In this document: piece after piece, positions 1-9,541 of the stretch
Layout of the letters: every line of letters starts with the position of its first letter
How positions within the stretch are numbered: position 1 is the first letter of the stretch
Notes under the pieces: model-generated
The model's database searches: none
The model's input: only the letters and a program-made list of their open reading frames with translations
What the model was told of the DNA's origin: nothing
NCBI GenBank assembly: GCA_004293445.1
Contig: RDYP01000003.1
Location: 310,001 to 374,000, forward strand
DNA length: 64,000 nt
Origin: Verrucomicrobiota bacterium
GTDB lineage: Bacteria > Verrucomicrobiota > Verrucomicrobiia > Verrucomicrobiales > Akkermansiaceae
Direction of reading: 5' to 3'
Translations under genes and position numbers: made by a program

Positions 1-2
1 GC

Positions 3-218
3 GCCGTCCTCGACTTCACCTACACCCGCCGCAAGACCGCGCCCGGCGAAGCCGCTTTCACCGTCGAGTGGTCCGATACCCTCGCCGCCCCCTGGACCCC
101 CGTCGTCTCCGACCCGCCCGTCTCCCTCGACGCCACCCGCGAGTCCGTCCACACCGCCATCCCCGCCGGCCCCAACGGCCGCCGCTTCGTCCGCTTGAAA
201 ATCACGCCCGGGCCCTGA
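3..218 (+). CDS. 3' end of a secreted protein (C-terminal module only; start lies outside the window)
   Basis: Open frame from the window edge reads AVLDFTYTRRKTAPGEAAFTVEWSDTLAAPWTPVVSDPPVSLDATRESVHTAIPAGPNGRRFVRLKITPGP*, matching the C-termini of the next four genes. Confidence 0.85.
   Translation, partial: AVLDFTYTRRKTAPGEAAFTVEWSDTLAAPWTPVVSDPPVSLDATRESVHTAIPAGPNGRRFVRLKITPGP
66..190 (+). repeat. 125-bp direct repeat, copy 1 (encodes C-terminal module)
   Basis: Aligned by eye with 9385..9509: 123 of 125 positions identical. Confidence 0.85.
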
Positions 219-303
219 CCCCGACACCCGCACCATCGCCACCAATCGGAGTCACTAATCCACCGACACCGTCCACTCTCCCGCCCCTGCGATCCACTCC
301 TTC

Positions 304-3300
304 GTGAAAACGCCTCGCCGTCTCCCGCTCATTCTGCCCTGCCTCGCCGGCTTGACCGTCCTTGCCCTTTTCATTTGGCAACCCGCCGTGGAACCGGTCG
401 ATGGTCCCGGAGAGGCTCAGCCCTCCACCGTCGCGCCGCCCACGGACGCTCCGTCCGCAGCCAACCGGCACCCGGCCCGCACAACAGGGATCGCCGCCGC
501 CCCGGCGTCCACGCTCGCCGCGATGGAGCCCGGTCGTCCCCCTCGCCAGGTCGAACTGTCACCAGACTTCCTCGATCGTATCGTCCGGGGTGACGCGGTG
601 ACCTTCGACCTGCCCGACGGCCGCCAGGTGGAATGCGAGGAAGCGCGGGTCGAACGGGACGAGAAAGGCGTGGTCTCCCTGACCGGGGAGTTCACCCGGC
701 CCGTGCCCGGAACCTTTTTCTTCCGCCGTCAGTATTTCCCCGGGGTGGCCGGCAAGATGGCTGGCAATGTGATCTTCAAGGGCGAGAAAACCGCGTGGAA
801 GATCCTGCCCGAAGGAAAGAACGGCGACCCCCTGCTCAAGGAAGTCCCGATCGGCGAGGTCATCTGCGTTGACTACACCCCGCCGCTCGAGATGCCGCAG
901 GACCACCCGTCCACCGTGGCGCTGCCGGAATACCAGGACGTCATCCCGCTCGAAAGCCTGCCCGGCGCGCCGGGCGCGATCTACCTCGACTTCGACGGAT
1001 CGAAGGGACCCCACGACACCTGGTCCTACAAGGGCGATGCCGCGCCGTCTGGCTTCAGCAATTCGACCATCCGCGACATCTGGATCCGCGTGGCGGAGGA
1101 CTTCCTGCCGTTCAATATCAACGTCACCACCGATGCGAAGGTCTATGAGAACGCCACCCGCGGCCGCCGCATCCGCTGCATCGTCACGCCCACCAACTGG
1201 TACAGCGCGGGCGGCGTTGCCTATGTCGGCTCCTACAACTGGGGCGGCGATCCGGTCTGCTGGGCATCCAATTACACCGGCGACAGCGCGGTGACCGTGA
1301 TCTCCCACGAGGTCGGACACACCCTCGGTCTCTACCACCACGGCTACGACACCAGCGAGTACTACTCCGGCCACGGCAGCGGGGCCACGGCTTGGGCACC
1401 GATCATGGGGACCGGCTATGGCAAAACCCTCAAGCACTGGTCGGACGGCAGCTACTACCTCGCCACCCGGAAGAGCCAGAAGGACCTCACGACCATCACG
1501 AATCAGAACGGCGTCGATTTCCGCCCGGACGACTGTGGCGACGCTCTCGCCGGCGCCCGCTACCTCTGGATCGGTCCGGGCAACACCGTCACCAACCAGC
1601 AGGGGATCATCGGAGCCCCGGGCGAAATCGACGCCTTCCGCTTCAAGACGACCGGCGGCGCGGTGAATCTAACAGCCAGTACCGCCACGACCGGCATCAA
1701 TCTCGACATCAAGGCGGACATCGTCGACGCCGCCACCAGCACGGTCGTCTTCACCAACGATTCCACCGCTTCGGCCAACGCCACGATCTCCACCAACCTC
1801 GCCGCCGGCGAGTATCTGCTGCGGATCACGGGAGCCACCGTCGGAACGCCCGCCACCTCCCGTGGCGGCTATTCGAACTACGGCTGCCTCGGTTCATACA
1901 AGATCGACGGCACCGTCGCCGGCGGCGAAACCCACCAGGCCTTCGCCATCGCGGAAAACAGCGCCAACGGCACCGTCATCGGCACCATCGCCCCGCGCAC
2001 GGTCGGCGGCAGTCCCCTGAGCTACACCATCGCCAGCGGCAACACCGGCAATATCCTCGCACTGAACCCGTCCACCGGCAGTCTCACCGTAGCGAACTCC
2101 GCCTCGCTGGATTTCGAAACCTTGTCGTCCCAATACGACGATCCGGCGGTGTTCGAGTTGTTCGTCACCGTCACCAATACCGGCACCTCCGCCACTGAAA
2201 CCGTGCGCGCCATCGTAACCGTGACCGACGTCAACGAGCCGCCGGTTCTCGCGGCCATCCCTACGGAAATCGCCGTTTACGAAGGCACCACACCTGGCGT
2301 CCGGGTGGTGGATCTCAGCGCCACCGATCCCGACCGCTTCGACGGCCCGGTGTATGAGATCGTTTCCGGCAACTCCGCCGGATACTTCGCCATCAACCCG
2401 CGCACCGGCTCGCTCACCGTGGTCAACGTGCCGCAGGTCGCCGCCAACACTCCGGTCACCCTGGTGCTCCGTGCCCGCGACCAGAAAACCCCCACGCAGT
2501 ACTCGGTCGACCGCACCCTCACGATCACCATCACGGACCTTCCGGGCACCGTCCCCGGCACGCCAGGCACCATCGTCCGCACCTTCTTCCGCAATATCGG
2601 CGGCTCGACGGTCGCGGATCTCACGGGAAACGCGAACTTCCCCAACAAGCCGGGTGAGGAAGTGGTTCTCACCTCCTTTGACGGCGGCGCCAACGCCGGC
2701 GACAACTACGGCAGCACCATCCGCGGCTACCTGATCCCGCCGGTCAGCGGCCAATACCATTTCTGGATCGCCGGCGACGACGCTTCCCAGCTCATCCTGG
2801 GGAGCGGCGCGTCGCAGGTCTCCACGCCGGTGATCGCTTCCCACCCGACCAACACCGGGCAATACGCTTGGGACGCCCAGGCATCGCAGGTCTCCGCGCC
2901 GGTCACTCTCACCGCCGGTCAGCCCTATTACATCGAGGCCCGCCACAAGGAGGCGGGCGGCGGCGACCACCTCGCGGTGGCCTGGTCCGGCCCCGGCATC
3001 ACCCGCCAGGTGATTCCCGGCCTTTACCTGGTGCCGTTCTATCAGAACTACGCGCCCACTCCGTCCGGCACCTTCACGATCATGGAAACCGCCCCCGCGG
3101 GCACCGTGGTCGGTACCGCCAGCGTGGCGGACGTGAACAAACAGGACTCGCACGAAAACTTCACCATCACCGCCGGCAACACCAACAACGTCTTCGCGAT
3201 CAACCCGACCTCCGGCCAGATCACCGTGGCCGCTGCCGGGCTGCTCAACGCGAACACCACGCCGTTCTACAACCTGACGGTCAGGACCACCGACGACGGC

Positions 3301-6300
3301 ACGCCCGCGCTCGATGGCAGCGGCACCGTGCGCGTCAACATCAACGCGAGCCGGTTGTATTTCGACCCCAACGGCACCGCCGCGGGATCCGTGGCGGATG
3401 CCGGCAGCTATGCTTGGCGCACCACCTCATGGGCCACCGCCCCGGGCGGCACCGCCGCCGTGGCCAGTTGGGTCCCGAACGCCCAGGCGATCTTCTCCGC
3501 CACCACGCCGACAGGTCCGTTCGCCTACGATGTGGACATCGCTTCCTACAACACGGGCACCCACGGCGGTTTCGGTGCGATCCGCGCGCTGGGCGGCACG
3601 GTGCGCTTCGTCGGGAATGTCGATAACTTCTATCTATTCGCAGACACCGCGGTGGAAGCCGCGCCGGGAGCGGCCATCGAGTTCAACCAGACCCGCTCCG
3701 GCAACTCCATCCTCGCCTTCAACCTGAATTCCCGGACGGCCACGTTCGACGGCGATGTCACCTTCAACAACGGCGGCATGGGCAATGCCGGCAACGTCGT
3801 CGTCAACAGCGGCAAGCTCGCCCTCAACGCCGCGAACCCCTACACCGGCTCCACCACCGTCAACAGCGGCACGCTTTCCCTGCTCGGCTCCGGCGCGATC
3901 TACACCACCCTCAACTGGGCCAACCAAACCGTCACCCTCAACCCCGGCAGCACCCTGGAACTCGACCGCTGGGTCGGCGCCAACCGCAGCCTCGGCCAGT
4001 TGGGCTACGCCGCGCAAAACCTCGTCATCGATGGCGCGACCGTCCGCAACAGCGGCCCGGGGAACCCGCTGGTCACCGACGACAGCCCGGGCTTCACCAT
4101 CGGGACGAACGGAGCCACGCTCGAATCGGCGACCGCGGGCCAAATGTGGCGCATCCTCACGGACAACCGCAATGCCGGCTTCGGGATCGCCAGCAACGGC
4201 GGCCCGCTCGTCCTCACCGGCGCTGGCGACGGCTCGATCACGAAGAACATTTCCGGCACCACCACCGCGCTCCTCAAGACCGGCCCCGGCACCTGGCATC
4301 TCGGCGGCACCAACACCTACGGCGGCGGCACCACGGTTTCCGAAGGCACCTTGCAGTGCAACAACACGGTCAGCCTGCCCGGTGCGGCGACCGTGGAGTC
4401 GAATTCGTCCGATGAGACGAAGTTCGGCACCCTCTTCATGAACCTCGGCAACACGACCTGGAGCCAGGACGTGAGCGGCTCCGGCCTGTGGAAGGCCGCC
4501 ACCGGCAGCGGTTCGCAAACCACCGTGCTTTCCGGCAACTACAGCGCGTTCAACGGCACGCTCGAAGTCGCCACCGGCAGCGGCAAGATCCAACTCGCCA
4601 ACGCCGCCAATTACCCCGCCGCGGGATCGACCATCCAGCTCGATTCCAACACCACCCTTTTCCTCGCCGGCGGCGGCACCTTGCAAAGCGACCTCCGTCT
4701 CTTCGGCGGCACCATCGGCGAACCGTCCTACGGCCAACTGCGCGTGGGCGCCGCGAATGCCATCCTCAACGGCGACGTCACGCTGCATGCCAACACCACC
4801 ATCGCGGCGGACAGCGGCCGCACGGCCACGATCAACGGCGTGATCGGCCAGAGCGGCGGCGGCTTCGGTTTCACCAAGAACCAGCCCGGCACCCTCGTTC
4901 TCACAGCCGACAACACCTACACCGGCGGCACCACCGTGGCCGTGGGCACGCTCCAGACGGGCGCCACCAGCGGCAAGCCCGGGCCGGGCAATCTCACCGT
5001 CGCCAACGGCGCGACCTGCCAGATCCGCCACACCACCGGCGCGCTCGGCCGCCAAGCCTACGTGTCTCTCAACGGCACCGGCAAACTCGACATCGCCGGC
5101 GGCGTGACCGAGCGGGTGGCGCGCCTTTACGTCGTCGGCGTCCTGCAAGCGGCCGGCACCTACACCGCGGCCAACCTTCCTTCCAACCTTTCGGGCGCGG
5201 GCTCGTTGATCGTCGGTGAAGTCGTCCCCGATGCCCCGACAGGTCTGGCCGCGGCGCTCGCCTCATGGAATGCGGTGCGCCTCAACTGGTCGCATGTCAC
5301 GGTCAACGACACCTCGGTGCGCGTGGAGCGCTCGCTCTCGCCGACCGGCGGGTTCGCGGAAATCGCCAGCCTCGGCCCGGGCACCAGCACCTACCTGGAT
5401 CCTGGGCTGAACCTGCTCACGCCTTATTATTACCGCGTCCGCGTTTCGAATGCCGCCGGTTTCTCGGCCTATTCCGAGGTGGCCGGCGTCACCACCCGCT
5501 CGGCGGATCCGCCTGCCGATCTCACCGCGGTGGCCGGCAATGCCCAAGTGGCCCTGTCATGGTTGGCCAGCGATGGCGCCACCGGCTATCTGGTCAAGCG
5601 CGGCACGGAGTCCGGCGGTCCTTACACCACCGTGGGCACCACGGCCGTCACCAGCTTCACCGATACCACGGCAGCCAATGGCACCTGGTACTATTACATC
5701 GTCCTTGCCACCGCCCTCGGCGCGGAAAGCGACCCGTCCGACGAAGTATCCGCCCGCCCGCTGCCGCCTGCCGGCACCGGCACCTGGGCCGCCGACTCCG
5801 GTGGCAATTGGTCGGATCCCGACAACTGGCAGAATTTCATCGTCGCCGATGGCGCAAGCAACAGCGCCACCTTCGGCCGGGCCGCAGGCGGCACGGTGAC
5901 GTTGGACTCCGCCGGCCGCACGCTGGGTTCGCTGAATTTTGCCGCCGGGGATTATGTCCTCACCGGTTCCCCGGTCGCGCTCGACAACGGTACCGCGACT
6001 CCGGTCATCGATGTCGCGAGCAACCGCCTCGCCACGATCGAACCGGCAATCAGCAGCACCAACGGCCTGCGCAAAACCGGCGGCGGCCGCCTGATCTTCG
6101 CCGGCGGCAGCAGCTACACCGGCTCCACCAGCGTCGATGGCGGCGTGCTCGTCTTGGGAAATGCCTACGCCGGCAGCGCCCATGTCATCGCCTCCGGGGC
6201 CGCCCTCGAACTCGACACCACCGGCGGCGATTTCAGCCTGCCCGCCACCAGCTTCACCGGCACGGGCACACTCAGGAAATCCGGACGGAACCGCGCGTTC

Positions 6301-9300
6301 TGGGGATCCAGCGCGGCCACTTTCGCGCTGGGCTCCGGGTCGCTCATCGACGTCACCGGCGGCACTCTCGTCGGCGGCTCGAACGCCAACGAAGTCTGGA
6401 CCAACAACCTCTCCGACCTCTCCGTCGCCAGCGGTGCCATCTTCGACGGCGTCGAGGCCAACGTCCGCGTCGACGGCATCAGCGGCAGCGGCACCCTCAA
6501 GACCGGCTACAACGGCGCCGGTTACGCCAACCTCACCATCGGCGTCGACAACGGCAGCTCGACCTTCGACGGCGTGATCGCCAACAGCAGCAGCACCGGC
6601 AATCTCGCCAAGCAGGGCAGCGGCACCATCACCCTCCGCGGCACGAACACCTTCGGCGGCAGCGTTTCCATCAGCGGCGGCGTCCTCCGCATCACCCGCG
6701 CCGCCGCCCTCGGCAGCGGCACCAAGACCGTCACCATCAACGGCTCCACCACCAAGATGCTCGAGCTCGACGGCAGCGGCGGGGCCATCGCGCTCCCAAG
6801 CAGCGTGAGCTTCGTCACCAGCGGCATCAGCGGCGTGATCCGCAACACCGCCGGCAACAACAGCATCGCCGGCGCCTTCACCATCACCGACGGCAACGGC
6901 AACTCCCGGATCATTTCCGACGGCGGCGCGCTGACCCTCTCCGGCAACGTCACCGCCAACAGGAGCGGCCGCGTCCTCGACCTCGCCGGCAGCTCCACCG
7001 CCGCCAATACCTTCAGCGGAGCGCTCTCCAACACCAACACCCCGGCCCTCACCAAGTCCGGCACCGGCACCTGGATCGTCTCCGGCGCGAACACCTATCA
7101 GGGCGCGACCACCATCGACGGCGGCACCCTCGTCCTCAGCGGCAGCCTCGCCAGCAGCATCACCACCCACAGCGCCATCCTCGCGCCGCAAGGCACGCCG
7201 TCCACCAGCGCCAACCTCACCCAGAACGCCACCTCGACCTACCGCGTCCGCGTCAATGCCGGCGCGGCCGACCGCCTCGCCGTCGGCGGCAGCGTCACCC
7301 TCGCTGGCACCCTCGATCTGATCGCCCCGCCCGGCCTCTACGCCGGCAGCAGCTTCACCACCCTCGACAAAACCAGCACCGGCGCCATCAGCGGCACCTT
7401 CGCCGGACTCGCCCAGGGAGCCAGCTTCGCCCTCGGCGGCTACACCTGGCAGATCAGCTACAACGGCGGCAACGGCAACGACGTCGTGCTCAGCATCACC
7501 AACGGCCCGACCACCGCGCTCGAAGCCTGGCGCCACGTGAACTTCGGCATCTTCACCAACACCGGAACCGCCGCCGACAGCGCCGACCCCGACAACGACG
7601 GCTACGACAACCTCGCCGAGTTCAACGCCGCGACCAACCCGAACGACCCGGCCTCACCCGGCTCCTTCATCTGGACCAGCACCAGCTCCGGCCCCTGGAC
7701 CACCGGCGCGAACTGGAACAACGGCATCGCCCCCGCCAGCCACCCCGCCGCCAAGCTCGAGTTCCTGACCGGCAACGCCGCGCTTCCCGCCGGACCCATC
7801 GTCGCGAACAACGACCACGCCGCGACCTTCCTCCTCAACCGCCTGGTCCTCGCCGGCAGCGGCAGCGGCAACCTCGCCGTGAATCTTACCGGCGGCCCGC
7901 TCGAGTTCCGCGCCACCCCCGCGGCCCTGCCGAATCTCCAGCTCGCCGCAAGCCCGGCCACCCTCGCCTACACCGTCGCCAACGCCCTCACCCTCGCCGC
8001 CGACACCACCTTCCACGGCTCCGGCAGCGGCGCGTTCCTCTTCACCGGCCCGATCTCCGGCCCCGGCGCGCTCGTCCGCAGCGGCAGCTCCGGCACCCTC
8101 GTCCTCGCCGCCGACAACAGCTACCTGGGCGGCACCACCATCAGCGCCGGCAGCACCCTGCAGATCGGCAACGACGGCGCCACCGGCAGCCCCGGCAGCG
8201 GCCCCATCGTCAACCACGGCACGCTCCGCATCGACCGCGCGGGCAGCCTCGCCCTGCCCCAGGCCATCAGCGGCTCCGGAGCCCTCGCCATCGACGCCCC
8301 GGCGGCCACCGACAGCGTGACCCTCGGCGGCGACAATTCCTTCAGTGGTGCGGTCACCCTGACCCGCGGCACCCTCAAGCTCACCCGCAACAGCGCGCTC
8401 GGAAGCACCAGCGCCGGCACCAGCGTCAGTACCGGTGCGAAAATCCAGCTCGAAGGCGGCACCCTGAACATCCCCGAGCCCCTCTCCCTCGGCACCGGCT
8501 CCACCGGCGTCACCATCGAGAACCTCGCCGGCGACAATACCCTCGCCGGCACCATCACCCGCAACGGCGCGCTGAATTTCCTCTCGCAATCGGGCAAGCT
8601 CACCATCCTGAGCGCCATCGGCGGCACCAGCAATTCGGTGAACCTCCAAGGCGACGGCGACGGCCTGATGAGCGGCCCCATCACCCTCGCCTTCGCCGTG
8701 ACCAAGTCCGGCGCCGGCACCTGGACCCTCAGCGGCGCGAGCAGCTACACCAGCGCCACCACTATCAGCGGCGGCAAGCTCGTCCTCACCGGCTCCCTCA
8801 CCAGTCCGGTCACCGCCACCACCGGCACCCTCGCCCCGCAAGGCACGCCCGCCACCACCGGCACCCTCGCCATCAACTCCGACGGCCGCCTCGAAGCCCG
8901 CCCCGGCGACACCCTCACTGTCGGCGGCTCCGTCACCCTCGCCGGCCAGCTCGACCTCGTCGTCCCGCCCGGCTTCACCCCCGGCACGTCCTACACCCTT
9001 CTCCACAAGACCAGCGCCGGCGCGGTCGCCGGCAGCTTCGCCGGTAAACCGGAAGCCGCCACCTTCACCGCCGGCGGCCACCTCTGGCGGATCACCTACC
9101 TCGGCGGCGACGGCAACGACGTCGTCCTGACCATCGTCCCCCCGCTCACCGCCATCGAATCCTGGCGACAGACCCACTTCGGCGACCCGTCCAACAGCGG
9201 CAACGGCTCCGACAGCGCCGATCCCAACCACGACGGCGAAACCAACCTGCTGGAATTCGCCACCGGCCAGAACCCCCATGCCGCCACCCGCGCCGCTACG

Positions 9301-9537
9301 ACGCTGACTCCCTCCGGCACCGATCTTCTCTTTCAATACACACGCAGCAAGACCGCCGTGAATGAGGGCTTTTCGTTTATCGTTGAGTGGTCCGACACCC
9401 TCGCCGCCCCCTGGACCCCCGCCGTCTCCGACCCGCCCGTCTCCCTCGACGCCACCCGCGAGTCCGTCCACACCGCCATCCCCGCCGGCCCCAACGGCCG
9501 CCGCTTCGTGCGGGTCAGGATCACCCCATCGCCTTGA
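304..9537 (+). CDS. Giant (3077 aa) secreted multidomain protein: signal/anchor, metzincin-like zinc metalloprotease, cadherin-like repeats, PA14, many PATR beta-helix repeats, FN3 repeats, C-terminal DxDxDG/GRRFVRV module
   Basis: GTG start; HEVGHTLGLYHHG (HExxHxxGxxH) followed by a Met-turn-like PIMGTG; cadherin-type ENSANGTVIGTI...VTVTDVNEPP; PA14-like RTFFRNIGGSTVADL...GQYHFWIAGDDASQLIL; repeated LxKTGxGTWxLxGxNTYxGxTTVxxGTL PATR units; FN3-like YYYRVRVSNAAG. Confidence 0.9.
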   Translation: MKTPRRLPLILPCLAGLTVLALFIWQPAVEPVDGPGEAQPSTVAPPTDAPSAANRHPARTTGIAAAPASTLAAMEPGRPPRQVELSPDFLDRIVRGDAVTFDLPDGRQVECEEARVERDEKGVVSLTGEFTRPVPGTFFFRRQYFPGVAGKMAGNVIFKGEKTAWKILPEGKNGDPLLKEVPIGEVICVDYTPPLEMPQDHPSTVALPEYQDVIPLESLPGAPGAIYLDFDGSKGPHDTWSYKGDAAPSGFSNSTIRDIWIRVAEDFLPFNINVTTDAKVYENATRGRRIRCIVTPTNWYSAGGVAYVGSYNWGGDPVCWASNYTGDSAVTVISHEVGHTLGLYHHGYDTSEYYSGHGSGATAWAPIMGTGYGKTLKHWSDGSYYLATRKSQKDLTTITNQNGVDFRPDDCGDALAGARYLWIGPGNTVTNQQGIIGAPGEIDAFRFKTTGGAVNLTASTATTGINLDIKADIVDAATSTVVFTNDSTASANATISTNLAAGEYLLRITGATVGTPATSRGGYSNYGCLGSYKIDGTVAGGETHQAFAIAENSANGTVIGTIAPRTVGGSPLSYTIASGNTGNILALNPSTGSLTVANSASLDFETLSSQYDDPAVFELFVTVTNTGTSATETVRAIVTVTDVNEPPVLAAIPTEIAVYEGTTPGVRVVDLSATDPDRFDGPVYEIVSGNSAGYFAINPRTGSLTVVNVPQVAANTPVTLVLRARDQKTPTQYSVDRTLTITITDLPGTVPGTPGTIVRTFFRNIGGSTVADLTGNANFPNKPGEEVVLTSFDGGANAGDNYGSTIRGYLIPPVSGQYHFWIAGDDASQLILGSGASQVSTPVIASHPTNTGQYAWDAQASQVSAPVTLTAGQPYYIEARHKEAGGGDHLAVAWSGPGITRQVIPGLYLVPFYQNYAPTPSGTFTIMETAPAGTVVGTASVADVNKQDSHENFTITAGNTNNVFAINPTSGQITVAAAGLLNANTTPFYNLTVRTTDDGTPALDGSGTVRVNINASRLYFDPNGTAAGSVADAGSYAWRTTSWATAPGGTAAVASWVPNAQAIFSATTPTGPFAYDVDIASYNTGTHGGFGAIRALGGTVRFVGNVDNFYLFADTAVEAAPGAAIEFNQTRSGNSILAFNLNSRTATFDGDVTFNNGGMGNAGNVVVNSGKLALNAANPYTGSTTVNSGTLSLLGSGAIYTTLNWANQTVTLNPGSTLELDRWVGANRSLGQLGYAAQNLVIDGATVRNSGPGNPLVTDDSPGFTIGTNGATLESATAGQMWRILTDNRNAGFGIASNGGPLVLTGAGDGSITKNISGTTTALLKTGPGTWHLGGTNTYGGGTTVSEGTLQCNNTVSLPGAATVESNSSDETKFGTLFMNLGNTTWSQDVSGSGLWKAATGSGSQTTVLSGNYSAFNGTLEVATGSGKIQLANAANYPAAGSTIQLDSNTTLFLAGGGTLQSDLRLFGGTIGEPSYGQLRVGAANAILNGDVTLHANTTIAADSGRTATINGVIGQSGGGFGFTKNQPGTLVLTADNTYTGGTTVAVGTLQTGATSGKPGPGNLTVANGATCQIRHTTGALGRQAYVSLNGTGKLDIAGGVTERVARLYVVGVLQAAGTYTAANLPSNLSGAGSLIVGEVVPDAPTGLAAALASWNAVRLNWSHVTVNDTSVRVERSLSPTGGFAEIASLGPGTSTYLDPGLNLLTPYYYRVRVSNAAGFSAYSEVAGVTTRSADPPADLTAVAGNAQVALSWLASDGATGYLVKRGTESGGPYTTVGTTAVTSFTDTTAANGTWYYYIVLATALGAESDPSDEVSARPLPPAGTGTWAADSGGNWSDPDNWQNFIVADGASNSATFGRAAGGTVTLDSAGRTLGSLNFAAGDYVLTGSPVALDNGTATPVIDVASNRLATIEPAISSTNGLRKTGGGRLIFAGGSSYTGSTSVDGGVLVLGNAYAGSAHVIASGAALELDTTGGDFSLPATSFTGTGTLRKSGRNRAFWGSSAATFALGSGSLIDVTGGTLVGGSNANEVWTNNLSDLSVASGAIFDGVEANVRVDGISGSGTLKTGYNGAGYANLTIGVDNGSSTFDGVIANSSSTGNLAKQGSGTITLRGTNTFGGSVSISGGVLRITRAAALGSGTKTVTINGSTTKMLELDGSGGAIALPSSVSFVTSGISGVIRNTAGNNSIAGAFTITDGNGNSRIISDGGALTLSGNVTANRSGRVLDLAGSSTAANTFSGALSNTNTPALTKSGTGTWIVSGANTYQGATTIDGGTLVLSGSLASSITTHSAILAPQGTPSTSANLTQNATSTYRVRVNAGAADRLAVGGSVTLAGTLDLIAPPGLYAGSSFTTLDKTSTGAISGTFAGLAQGASFALGGYTWQISYNGGNGNDVVLSITNGPTTALEAWRHVNFGIFTNTGTAADSADPDNDGYDNLAEFNAATNPNDPASPGSFIWTSTSSGPWTTGANWNNGIAPASHPAAKLEFLTGNAALPAGPIVANNDHAATFLLNRLVLAGSGSGNLAVNLTGGPLEFRATPAALPNLQLAASPATLAYTVANALTLAADTTFHGSGSGAFLFTGPISGPGALVRSGSSGTLVLAADNSYLGGTTISAGSTLQIGNDGATGSPGSGPIVNHGTLRIDRAGSLALPQAISGSGALAIDAPAATDSVTLGGDNSFSGAVTLTRGTLKLTRNSALGSTSAGTSVSTGAKIQLEGGTLNIPEPLSLGTGSTGVTIENLAGDNTLAGTITRNGALNFLSQSGKLTILSAIGGTSNSVNLQGDGDGLMSGPITLAFAVTKSGAGTWTLSGASSYTSATTISGGKLVLTGSLTSPVTATTGTLAPQGTPATTGTLAINSDGRLEARPGDTLTVGGSVTLAGQLDLVVPPGFTPGTSYTLLHKTSAGAVAGSFAGKPEAATFTAGGHLWRITYLGGDGNDVVLTIVPPLTAIESWRQTHFGDPSNSGNGSDSADPNHDGETNLLEFATGQNPHAATRAATTLTPSGTDLLFQYTRSKTAVNEGFSFIVEWSDTLAAPWTPAVSDPPVSLDATRESVHTAIPAGPNGRRFVRVRITPSP
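9385..9509 (+). repeat. 125-bp direct repeat, copy 2 (encodes C-terminal module)
   Basis: Two mismatches to 66..190; the pair brackets the giant gene 304..9537. Confidence 0.85.
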
Positions 9538-9541
9538 ACCG

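Noticed and set aside
5265-9047. 1260-aa alternative-frame ORF (+) within the giant gene, and long antisense ORFs such as 7654..9609 (-), 5557..7536 (-), 48563..50980 (-)
   Set aside because: Arg/Pro/His- or Gly/Ala/Val-rich low-complexity translations typical of shadow frames in GC-rich genes; they lie opposite or inside well-supported coding regions with recognizable domains.
304-9537. Tandem DNA repeats or CRISPR-like array from recurrent GGCAGCGGCACC-type words
   Set aside because: The periodicity is protein-level PATR repetition with Gly/Ser/Thr codon bias; no identical repeat-spacer structure.
9362-9541. Upstream ORF-track start of the GH9-like gene
   Set aside because: It overlaps the coding end of the giant gene in another frame; ATG 9542 begins a clear signal peptide.
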